Positions 22,100 through 28,809 of a stretch of DNA of 28,809 nt are shown in pieces. Position numbers and translations under genes: made by a program. The first letter of the stretch is position 1. Every line of letters begins with the position of its first letter. Source of the stretch: JAHECQ01 sp047638695 (GTDB taxonomy: Bacteria > Actinomycetota > Acidimicrobiia > Acidimicrobiales > SZUA-35); contig JBLINY010000053.1 in assembly GCA_047638695.1 (NCBI GenBank), positions 1 to 28,809 of the forward strand. Reading direction: 5' to 3'. Below the pieces are notes generated by a model. That model saw nothing but the letters and a program-made list of their open reading frames with translations, did not search any database and was not told where the DNA came from.

Positions 22100-23971
22100 A
22101 TGAACGCCATCCAACACGGCCGCACGCGGCTAAGCCGAACGGTGCTCGGCCTGCTATTGGCCACTCTGCTCGTTCCTCTTCTGCCCACCGCACCGGCTGC
22201 CGCCGCCGATGACCGGATCTATGCAGAAGTCGCCGGGCATGGCTGGGGTCACGGCAGAGGCATGGGTCAGTTCGGAGCCCAGGGGTACGCCCTCGACGAG
22301 GGCTGGGAACGAGCTGCAATTCTCGATCACTTCTATGGAGGTACAACTGCAGGGCAGGCTTCGGCGGCCACCGGTCCGGTGGACCCTGACGTGGTGCGGG
22401 TCGAAATTCGCGCCAATCGGGGCGACAGCCTTCGGGCCGACGTTCAGACCGGCGTCCTGCTAATTCGAGACGTGGACGGCAACCCATTGTGGCGGGTCGA
22501 AGGCGTTGCCGTTCGGCTGTCGATCAACGGTGCGAAGACCCGACTCGAAAGCGCGCCAACCTGTGTCGGCCCTTGGACCGAGCTGTTCTCCCGCGGCCCA
22601 GAAACGGTCGAGCTTGTCGCCGAGAGTTCAGCTACTCTGCTGCGATCCTGCCACGATGATGGTTCGAGCACTTGGTACGACGGCTCCCTTCGGTTCCACA
22701 CCAACGGCGGTGCCGCCCGAACCGTGAATGTCACCACCATCGAGTCGTATCTTCGAGGTGTCCTGCCGGCCGAAGTGCCGACGTCCTGGGAGCCGGCTGC
22801 GCTGCAATCCCAAGCAGTGGCGGCCCGGTCGTACGCTCTCGCTGGCGATACCCGACAACTTCCCTACGCCGACACATGCGACACCACCTTGTGTCAGGTT
22901 TATCGAGGCAGGTATCGCCAGGCCGCGACCGTGGGCTTTGTCAGCTCGACCTCGGCCGCAACCGACGCTGCGGTGAAGGCGACAGCGGGCGAAGTTCGGG
23001 TGAAAGACGGCGCCATCGCTCGCACTGAATTCTCATCGAGCACCGGTGGCTACACGGCCGGAGGCGCGTTCCCGTCGGTTGTCGATGACGGCGACGACGT
23101 CGTCTCGAATCCCAACCACAACTGGAACACGACGGTCGATCTCACCGATTGGGCCGCGGCGCAGGGCAAAGGCGAGTTGTTAGGAGTCACGGCCAGTGGG
23201 AACGGTCTCGGCGTCGATGGCGGACGGGTTCTTGAAGTCACGTTCAGCTTCTCTGGTGGCACCGTCGTGCTCACCGGCAACCAAGTGCGGCAGGCCCTGT
23301 CGCTGAAGTCTGACTGGTTCACTGTGGGTGAGCTGTCGAACTCCGGATCGTCAGTGAACGATGGCTATGTCGTTGCCGCCTATCAGCTGTTCCTTCGACG
23401 CGAGCCTACGATCGTTGAGCGGGTTGGCACCACTAAAGATCTTGATGCAGGCCTTTCGAAGCAAGTATTCACGTTGCAGCTCGCGGCTTCGGACGAATGG
23501 GCCGGCGTGATGATCGACGATCTCTACCAGACGGTGCTAGGTCGCTCGGCTGACGATGATGGCCGCTCATTCTGGCTAGGTCGGATGGCTGCCGGCATGC
23601 GATTCGAGTCCGTTGCCGCCCAGTTCTACGGAGCTCCCGAGTACTTCGCGAGCTCAGGCGGAACTGCCGATACGTTCGTGGAGGGTCTTTACATCGACAT
23701 CCTGGGCCGCCCGTCCGATGACGACGGTCGCTCCTTCTGGGCCGATCGGATCGAGGATGGTCGGCTGAGCCGTTGGGGGGTCGCTGCCGGGTTCTACGCT
23801 TCACCGGAGTCTCGACGTGATCGCGTCAGCCGTCTGTACGAACAGATCCTCGGCCGCAGTCCCGACTCCGACGGACTCAACTACTGGGCCAACCGGCTAC
23901 TCACGGTCGACGATGTTGCCCTTGCTGCATCGCTCGCCGCCTCCCAAGAGTTCTTCGACAACGCCAGTTGA
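22100..23971 (+). CDS. Secreted SpoIID/LytB-domain protein with C-terminal DUF4214 array
   Basis: 623 aa from ATG 22100, the start that gives a normal signal peptide (MNAIQHGRTRLSRTVLGLL then a hydrophobic core ending APAAAA). GTG starts at 22058 or 22079 would add up to 14 residues. SpoIID proteins are lytic transglycosylases on denuded glycan; LytB relatives enhance amidases (family knowledge). The domain has AGHGWGHGRGMGQFGAQGYA near 46-65, then ESYLRGVLPAEVPTSWEPAA with candidate catalytic E225, QSQAVAARSYAL, ARTEFSSSTGGYTA and a final LTGNQVRQALSLKS. No sporulation gene is present, so a vegetative cell-wall role is likely. Residues about 420-623 repeat the four-unit DUF4214 tail of the preceding amidase, with clear units starting near 472, 526 and 576. 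It begins 58 bp after the amidase gene. Confidence 0.92.
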   Translation: MNAIQHGRTRLSRTVLGLLLATLLVPLLPTAPAAAADDRIYAEVAGHGWGHGRGMGQFGAQGYALDEGWERAAILDHFYGGTTAGQASAATGPVDPDVVRVEIRANRGDSLRADVQTGVLLIRDVDGNPLWRVEGVAVRLSINGAKTRLESAPTCVGPWTELFSRGPETVELVAESSATLLRSCHDDGSSTWYDGSLRFHTNGGAARTVNVTTIESYLRGVLPAEVPTSWEPAALQSQAVAARSYALAGDTRQLPYADTCDTTLCQVYRGRYRQAATVGFVSSTSAATDAAVKATAGEVRVKDGAIARTEFSSSTGGYTAGGAFPSVVDDGDDVVSNPNHNWNTTVDLTDWAAAQGKGELLGVTASGNGLGVDGGRVLEVTFSFSGGTVVLTGNQVRQALSLKSDWFTVGELSNSGSSVNDGYVVAAYQLFLRREPTIVERVGTTKDLDAGLSKQVFTLQLAASDEWAGVMIDDLYQTVLGRSADDDGRSFWLGRMAAGMRFESVAAQFYGAPEYFASSGGTADTFVEGLYIDILGRPSDDDGRSFWADRIEDGRLSRWGVAAGFYASPESRRDRVSRLYEQILGRSPDSDGLNYWANRLLTVDDVALAASLAASQEFFDNAS

Positions 23972-24010
23972 GGAAGAACTCAGCGATGCCAAACGGCTCC
24001 GCCCGCGACT

Positions 24011-24050
24011 CCTGCAAACACAAAGTCCGCAAGCCCGAACCGGGTGCAGG
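24011..24050. terminator. Stem-loop between convergent genes, possible bidirectional terminator
   Basis: CCTGCA (24011-24016) pairs with TGCAGG (24045-24050), enclosing an inner hairpin CCCG-AAC-CGGG (24034-24044). It lies between the stop of the SpoIID-like gene and the stop of the minus-strand glycosyltransferase. There is no long T-run on either side, so terminator function is uncertain. Confidence 0.35.
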
Positions 24051-25241
24051 TTAGAGCGCTTTCTCCACAGCGGCGAGGAGTTCCCCCTTGCAGCGATCCC
24101 AGGTGTAAGTGGCCGATACCTGTTTGGCTGCGTCGATCAGGCTGGCTGCAAGGGCTGGGTCATTGATGATGCGGTTCACCCCATCGGCGATCCCGGCAGG
24201 TGTGGGTGGCACGACGAGTCCGCCGCCGGTGTCGTTGATCAGATCGACCAGCCCGCCGCCGTCGTCGCACACCACCACTGGTCGTTCCCAGAGCATGGCC
24301 TCCAGGGCCGTGAGGCCATAGTCCTCACGGTGGGCCGGGGCCACAACCACCGATGCGGCCCGGTATCGCTCGTCACGGGTTTGGTCGTCGGTCCAGCCGT
24401 GCAGCACGACGGGCGATCCGGGGGCGGGAGCCGGGGGAGCGACCGAGCCGACAGCCGAACCCATCCATAACTCTTCGGGGTCGAGAGAAGATACCGAGCC
24501 TGGCTGATGAACGAGACGGTGATCGAGGGCGCGGACGTGATCGAGCCGACCCCCGCCGCCGATGACCTCGACCCCTTTCCCCCCCAACAGGTGGGCGGCG
24601 GCGACCACGAGCTCGGTGCGTTTTGGCCATTCGTGGCGGCTCACGGTTACGACCGGGCCGCCTGGCTGCCAAGCCGGAATGTTGGTTGGCGGAGCGGTAA
24701 GTGCTGGCGCATGCAACAGCGAAATGTCGCTACGGTCGACGCCCCAGAACTCGGTGAGCCTCGAGGCACACTCGTTCGAGCCTGCCAGCCAGTGGCGAAC
24801 ACCCCCGTTATATTTCTGATCGACCTGGCGAACGATCTCAGTCGCTCGGGCGTGGTGCACCGGGTCGACATCGCCGGTCCGAGCGAACAGTTCGGCCAAG
24901 TCGTAGAAGATGCGGGCGTGGTGATAAAAGAGCGCCAGCACGTTCGGGTGATCGGCCAGGAAAGTTGGCGGCTGAGTGCTGATAACCAGGTCGTAGCGAC
25001 TGAGGTCGAGCCGTCGGACCTCTTCAGCCAGTGCCAGGTAATTGAAGAAGCCGATGTGTTTGCGCCACTGGTGATAGCCGGCTCGATGGCCCCACACAGG
25101 GCGAGGCAGAATGATCGCCGGGAAGCTGACTTCCTCGACCCGATGGCCAGCATCGACCAACTGGGCAACAAGCCGCTCGAGTAGCCGTTCGAAACCTCCT
25201 GCAATGCCGTAGTCGGGCTTGACGACGCCGATCAGTGTCAC
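24051..25241 (-). CDS. Glycosyltransferase family 4 protein
   Basis: 396 aa, GT-B fold, retaining glycosyltransferase expected at the cytoplasmic membrane face. N-terminal domain motifs are YGIAGGFERLLERLVAQL (about 10-28) and DLVISTQPPTFLADHPNVL. The C-terminal nucleotide-sugar domain shows VVTVSRHEWPKRTELVVAAA near residue 200, VVLHGWTDD, and the E-x7-E motif E306-E314 in EDYGLTALEAMLWERPVVV, followed by GGGLVDLI. The ATG at 25241 overlaps the stop of the upstream gene by 4 bp, so it is the last gene of the coupled minus-strand cluster. The sugar donor and acceptor cannot be read. An Ala/Pro-rich insertion near residues 245-275 (GSVAPPAPAPGSP) is unusual for the fold. Confidence 0.92.
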   Translation of the reverse strand: MTLIGVVKPDYGIAGGFERLLERLVAQLVDAGHRVEEVSFPAIILPRPVWGHRAGYHQWRKHIGFFNYLALAEEVRRLDLSRYDLVISTQPPTFLADHPNVLALFYHHARIFYDLAELFARTGDVDPVHHARATEIVRQVDQKYNGGVRHWLAGSNECASRLTEFWGVDRSDISLLHAPALTAPPTNIPAWQPGGPVVTVSRHEWPKRTELVVAAAHLLGGKGVEVIGGGGRLDHVRALDHRLVHQPGSVSSLDPEELWMGSAVGSVAPPAPAPGSPVVLHGWTDDQTRDERYRAASVVVAPAHREDYGLTALEAMLWERPVVVCDDGGGLVDLINDTGGGLVVPPTPAGIADGVNRIINDPALAASLIDAAKQVSATYTWDRCKGELLAAVEKAL

Positions 25242-28054
25242 TCGGCGGACGCCTCCGACGGGTTCAGGGTTGTTCGGTCCTCGAGCTTGGCGACACGATC
25301 GCGCAAGGTTTCGTTGCTAGCCGTGAGCTTGTCGAGCTGTTGGGCAAGCTGCTCCATGACATCGAGCGTGGCCTCATTGAACACCACTTGCTCGTTCGAC
25401 AGAGCCTGGCCGACCCGAATCAGCGCTTTCTTCGGCAGGGGATAGCGAGCGTCTGGCGGCAGGACTTGGCCAACGTGTCGGTTGGCGCTTGCTTCTTTCA
25501 GACGTTCACGGATGATGGGGTTCATGATGGTGTCCGGATTGGTTGGTGGGGGAGAGGTAAGGGCCAGGCCAGCCACCAGGTCCATCGCCGCAAGGGCTGA
25601 GTCATGGTGAGGAGGGTCATCGGTGCTGAGGATTGGTTTGACGACGCGGGATGCAACCGGTCGAACCGGCGGACTCGCTCCGTCGACTAGGTCGAGCAAC
25701 GCAGCCGACCAACGGGTCCCAAGAACCCGCCAATCGAACTCGGCCTCGACCATATTGCGACCAGCGATTGCTCTGGCCGCGATTTCTTCAGGGGCCAGGG
25801 CGGCGATGAGATCGAGACCAGTCGACAGGCTCTCGATGTCGGGGTCGACCAGTGTGACAAAGTCCGCAGGATGGTCAAGGCCACGGGCACCGGTAGCGGT
25901 GGCCAAGATGGGTGTGCCGACGGCCAGGTAATCGAACAACTTCAGGTTACTTCCGCCCCCCGAGACCATCGGGTTGAGCGCCGCATCGGCACCGGCCAAC
26001 AGCGGCCAGAGCTGACCGTCGGAAAAGATGGCGATGAGATGGACATTGGAGGGGTGGGGATCAGCCGCGAATTCGCTGGTGTGGCTACCGGCCATGACAA
26101 AGAGCCAGTCATGACGGCTTGCCGCCAGCTCGAGTATCAGACGTCCGGCCTCGATGTTCGGCGGATGCCACGAACCGATGAAGACCGCCACCGGCCGGTG
26201 GTCGTCGGGGTCAGCGCCCGCAAGCGCGAGAACCTCGGCCCGGGCCCGACCGATGTCGGCCAAGGTCCGAGCGGGCATCGCCGCGGTGTCGACACCGTTC
26301 GCTACCACGACTCCGTCAATGGTGCGCTTGGGGTCGAGGGTGGCGATGTCGAGCAGATCGGCCTCGGTGCAAGCGATCAGAAGCGATGCTCGTTCGGTGG
26401 CAACGGTCTCGGCCGCAATGCCCTGCTCGAGTAGCCAGCGACCGCCAGCCGTGTCCGGAAGTAGATCTCGCTTCATCTTGAACTCGGCGTTCTGAGAGTC
26501 GTGCACGACGGGAATGTCCAGGTCCGAGGGCAATGTTTGAGCGAGAAAAGGCTGGGACAGCACCACCAGATCGGTGTTGGCGAGCTGGCGGCGAAGCTCA
26601 TCGGCGAACGCCGGCGTTGCCCGGGCTAGCTGACCGGCGGTGAGATCATCTACGGGCATCTTCATGACCTGATAGATGGCTTCTTCGGCTTCGAGCTGAT
26701 CGGCCGACCGAGCAATCTCGATTTGGACCAGGCCGGGTGCAAGGTGGCGCCGCCGATCGATATCGGTGCGAGACGAGAGCACCAGAACCGTGACATCAGC
26801 CCGTTCAGTGAGCGACCGATCAAGTTCGAGGATCCGACGCTGACCTCCTCCGATCGCGGGTGCGACCGGATAGGTGCTGAGGACCAGAACGTGCGGTCGC
26901 GGATCGGTTCGCTCGAGATCGTCGATCTCGTCGAGCAACGTGTCCCAGCTCACTCGGGCCGCTGTTCTCCGGGCGTTCAAACCCATCTGCCAACGACCGA
27001 AGGTGGACGCTGAAAGATGACGCATGCCCCATGCCAGATCCCTGGCGTTCGGTTCTTGCACGAGGCCATCGACACCGTGTTCAATCAGCTCGGCCGCTCC
27101 GCCGGAATCAGAGGTCGCGATGACAGGCGTGCCGGCTCGCATCGCCTCAAGTGACACATAACCAAAGTCCTCGGCGAGCGGCGTAAAGACGACGGCGGTG
27201 GCCACCGCGTACCATCTCGCTAGTTCGGGGTCGTCAATGGCGCCCACGAACGAAATGCGGTTGTCGGCTTCGGCGAGGCCGACAAGTCGTTGGTGATCGG
27301 ATCCCTCACCAACGACAACCAGTCGGGCATAGGGATCGTGGACGTAGTCAGTGAACGCTTCGATGACCAGATCGATTCGTTTGGGCCGGTCGAGACGGCT
27401 GACGACGAGGAACGTTGCCTGGGGTGACGGAGGTGAGTCGTCGAGTGGGAGATCGGTTTCGGGGTGGGCGACCAGGACCGGTCGATCGGTCGGCAGATAG
27501 TCAACGCGGTTGGCGACTTCGTTCGAGATGGCCCCGAACCGCACGACACGATCGGGTGCGAAAGCGAAGCGATCAAGCCTGCGCACCACCTCGCGAGTGA
27601 GGGCCCCAGGCAGTCGGCACAGCACATGATCGGGTCCAAGCTCGTCATTGATCCGTCGAGCCAGCGACATCAACGCGCTGGCATCGGCGCAGGTGTCGAG
27701 CCGGGACATCAAGCCACTGCCCTCAGCTGTTTGCTCGAGCGTTGGCAGGTGAGCCGGGTAGGTGTCGTAGAGCCCGCGGAGGGGATGGAGCAGGTACACG
27801 ATGTGCCGGTGGTGGCGGATCATCCACGCCGGGTACTTGCCCGTGATTACCGTGTCGAAGCGAGTGACGTCGAGGTCGTGGAAGAGCTGATAGCCGTCGA
27901 GTATCTCGCCCAGACTGCCCTCGGCAACCGGCATAGCGACAAGCTCGACATCGTGGCCGCGGTCGACCAGACGGGCTGCGAGGGCTCGCCACAGACGCTC
28001 AGCGCCCCCGACCACCCCGCTGGTAGAGACTGGTGTGACGATGCCGATGTTCAA
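25238..28054 (-). CDS. Double glycosyltransferase (two GT4-like modules) with C-terminal coiled coil
   Basis: 938 aa. The first GT-B module spans about 1-385: STSGVVGGAERLWRALAARL, VVSRLDRPKRIDLVIEAF near 220, and E295-x7-E303 in EDFGYVSLEAMRAGTPVIA. The second spans about 390-795: VLSTYPVAPAIGGGQRRILE, VVHDSQNAEFKMKRD, VAVFIGSWHPPNIEAGRLI and SGGGSNLKLFDYLAVGTPIL near 700. The remaining 140 residues hold a linker, a basic segment (PLPKKALIRVGQALSNEQVV) and a predicted coiled coil (about 885-925, LDVMEQLAQQLDKLTASNET). Two catalytic modules in one chain suggest two successive sugar additions, with the coiled coil used for oligomerisation or for binding other enzymes; this is inference. It overlaps the genes on both sides by 4 bp. 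In the second module a full E-x7-E motif is not evident, so its activity is less certain. Confidence 0.9.
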   Translation of the reverse strand: MNIGIVTPVSTSGVVGGAERLWRALAARLVDRGHDVELVAMPVAEGSLGEILDGYQLFHDLDVTRFDTVITGKYPAWMIRHHRHIVYLLHPLRGLYDTYPAHLPTLEQTAEGSGLMSRLDTCADASALMSLARRINDELGPDHVLCRLPGALTREVVRRLDRFAFAPDRVVRFGAISNEVANRVDYLPTDRPVLVAHPETDLPLDDSPPSPQATFLVVSRLDRPKRIDLVIEAFTDYVHDPYARLVVVGEGSDHQRLVGLAEADNRISFVGAIDDPELARWYAVATAVVFTPLAEDFGYVSLEAMRAGTPVIATSDSGGAAELIEHGVDGLVQEPNARDLAWGMRHLSASTFGRWQMGLNARRTAARVSWDTLLDEIDDLERTDPRPHVLVLSTYPVAPAIGGGQRRILELDRSLTERADVTVLVLSSRTDIDRRRHLAPGLVQIEIARSADQLEAEEAIYQVMKMPVDDLTAGQLARATPAFADELRRQLANTDLVVLSQPFLAQTLPSDLDIPVVHDSQNAEFKMKRDLLPDTAGGRWLLEQGIAAETVATERASLLIACTEADLLDIATLDPKRTIDGVVVANGVDTAAMPARTLADIGRARAEVLALAGADPDDHRPVAVFIGSWHPPNIEAGRLILELAASRHDWLFVMAGSHTSEFAADPHPSNVHLIAIFSDGQLWPLLAGADAALNPMVSGGGSNLKLFDYLAVGTPILATATGARGLDHPADFVTLVDPDIESLSTGLDLIAALAPEEIAARAIAGRNMVEAEFDWRVLGTRWSAALLDLVDGASPPVRPVASRVVKPILSTDDPPHHDSALAAMDLVAGLALTSPPPTNPDTIMNPIIRERLKEASANRHVGQVLPPDARYPLPKKALIRVGQALSNEQVVFNEATLDVMEQLAQQLDKLTASNETLRDRVAKLEDRTTLNPSEASAE

Positions 28055-28308
28055 AGGGTCGATTTCTTGTTGGCAGCGCGCATCCCTGTGTGAATTTGTT
28101 TTTCGGCTGAATTCGCCCGACGGGTTGCTCGATCGATCACGTGCTGAAAGTAGTCGGCGTCGGACCGAAATCGTCGCCTCTCGACGGAGCGCATCGCACG
28201 TTGTTTGTGCTCTTCAGGCGATCGAGCAGCGAGAGTCTCGATCAAAGTGGTGCCGCTGGCGGAGATGACGCCAAGCGACTGTCGCACGGCACGTCGGAGG
28301 TTTGGCAC
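28051..28308 (-). CDS. Small basic protein, first gene of the glycosyltransferase cluster
   Basis: 85 aa, basic and hydrophilic, with no family I recognise. It starts at GTG 28308 with a TAGAGT box exactly 7 nt upstream and ends overlapping the start of the double glycosyltransferase by 4 bp. The coupling supports a real gene and a link to glycan assembly. Residues 30-72 (SPEEHKQRAMRSVERRRFRS and on) are rich in Arg and predicted helical. It could alternatively be a short leader peptide whose translation controls the large gene. Confidence 0.6.
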   Translation of the reverse strand: MPNLRRAVRQSLGVISASGTTLIETLAARSPEEHKQRAMRSVERRRFRSDADYFQHVIDRATRRANSAEKQIHTGMRAANKKSTL

Positions 28309-28314
28309 GCAGGG

Positions 28315-28381
28315 ACTCTACAGCCCATCCGGGCTTCGTATCCTCGACCTGCGCCCCCTCAACGCGGCAGCCATCTACGAT
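28315..28381. promoter_or_regulatory. Divergent leaderless promoter pair
   Basis: On the minus strand TAGAGT (28320-28315) has its last T 7 nt before GTG 28308. On the plus strand TACGAT (28376-28381) has its last T 8 nt before GTG 28389. Neither start has a Shine-Dalgarno. The 80-bp region thus drives the glycosyltransferase cluster and the small coiled-coil gene in opposite directions. Confidence 0.5.
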
Positions 28382-28388
28382 CGACGAT

Positions 28389-28664
28389 GTGTCGGATCCC
28401 TCCCCGGAAATCGAACCAACCGAGACAGCGGCTGGCTACGACGCCGATCTGTTGGTGATGCGTCACCAGTTGGAGGCGGCGCTTGCAGCCCAGGCCGAGT
28501 GGGACACATTGATGGATCGGGTAATCGCTGAGAGAGCAACCGAACAGCGGACGGCGGGCGCACTCGCGGCGGAGTTGGCTGCCATTAAAAGCTCGACGAG
28601 CTGGCGACTGATCTGGTTGTTGCTGTCGCCCTACCGGCGGGCGCGAGCCGCACTGCATCGATGA
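28389..28664 (+). CDS. Small coiled-coil protein with SSTSWR membrane-type tail
   Basis: 91 aa from GTG 28389, chosen because of the -10 box upstream and because a longer frame from 28302 would overlap the divergent start. Residues about 19-70 are helical with heptad-like hydrophobic positions (LLVMRHQLEAALAAQAEWD, then ATEQRTAGALAAELAAI). The end reads IKSSTSWRLIWLLLSPYRRA. The STSWR-hydrophobic-basic pattern is common at the ends of large glycosyltransferases and methyltransferases of O-antigen or capsule loci, where it is thought to sit at the membrane (my recollection of the families). Here it is a separate mini-protein next to such a cluster, so it may anchor or organise those enzymes. 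No catalytic residues are seen. Confidence 0.65.
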   Translation: MSDPSPEIEPTETAAGYDADLLVMRHQLEAALAAQAEWDTLMDRVIAERATEQRTAGALAAELAAIKSSTSWRLIWLLLSPYRRARAALHR

Positions 28665-28730
28665 TCGAGACAGCACAGTGAGCGAGACAGCACAGTGATC
28701 GAGACAGCACAGTGATCGAGAGAGTGGCAA
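28662..28730. repeat. 17-nt TGA-phased tandem repeat starting at a stop codon
   Basis: Units are tgatcgagacagcacag (28662-28678), tgagcgagacagcacag (28679-28695) and tgatcgagacagcacag (28696-28712), then a partial tgatcgagagag from 28713. The first TGA is the real stop codon of the coiled-coil gene, and the spacing is exactly 17 nt each time. The remaining bases to 28809 show no gene I can support. Confidence 0.92.
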
Positions 28731-28809
28731 GCGGCACAATTGGTGGCGGTTTCGGCCGAGCCGCTGGATTGGCGACGAGTCGAGCGCCATCGGACAGCCG
28801 AGCAACAGA

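Noticed and set aside
22100..23971. Sporulation role for the SpoIID-domain protein
   Set aside because: No other sporulation gene is present, the protein has a signal peptide and DUF4214 tail, and such domains are common in non-sporulating bacteria.
28051..28664. Divergent small genes as a toxin-antitoxin pair
   Set aside because: They are divergent rather than co-transcribed, one is coupled to a glycosyltransferase and the other has a glycan-enzyme-type tail; no toxin fold is recognisable.

Overview
The window is a GC-rich, densely packed stretch of bacterial chromosome. Ku next to a stand-alone LigD-type polymerase, many GTG starts, TAnnnT boxes about 7 nt before start codons (leaderless transcription), and secreted proteins with DUF4214 and GGWVLD-type repeats point to a high-GC actinobacterium. 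I infer the class Acidimicrobiia (Ilumatobacter/Microthrix-like); there is no rRNA or marker gene here to prove it. I see no tRNA, rRNA, CRISPR array, transposase, integrase or plasmid gene.

Layout. 1-420: GC-rich hairpin-forming tandem repeat. 422-3725: sugar-acid/dihydroxy-acid dehydratase (minus), diverging from a CoA-transferase III and a small basic protein. 3829-4833: EthD-domain protein and a small membrane protein (minus). 4883-6545: three-gene cobalt-type nitrile hydratase operon (beta, alpha, accessory protein), start/stop coupled. 6495-7208: unknown helical protein (minus) overlapping the end of that operon. 7346-9342: M24 peptidase and a multi-pass membrane protein. 9472-11334: Ku and a LigD-like polymerase, a two-gene NHEJ unit with no ligase in the window. 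11377-12819: leucyl aminopeptidase. 12975-15994: WbaP-like sugar phosphotransferase behind a structured leader, a methyltransferase and a sirtuin. 16182-17345: rhodanese-E1 sulfur carrier activating enzyme. 17355-23971: GT-C-like membrane protein, then two secreted cell-wall proteins (PGRP-type amidase and SpoIID/LytB protein) sharing the same C-terminal DUF4214 array. 24051-28308 (minus): a translationally coupled cluster of a small basic protein, a double-glycosyltransferase with coiled coil, and a GT4 glycosyltransferase. 28389-28664: divergent small coiled-coil protein with an SSTSWR tail.

From 12975 onward the theme is the cell envelope: a lipid-linked glycan initiating enzyme, several glycosyltransferases, a methyltransferase and two peptidoglycan-acting proteins. 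The first half is metabolic and housekeeping.

The least explained signals are: (i) short tandem repeats starting at, or duplicated across, TGA stop codons with a recurring 17-nt period at three unrelated genes; (ii) the matched DUF4214 tails on the amidase and SpoIID protein; (iii) the structured leader of the WbaP-like gene, which can hide its Shine-Dalgarno sequence; (iv) recurrent leaderless promoters.
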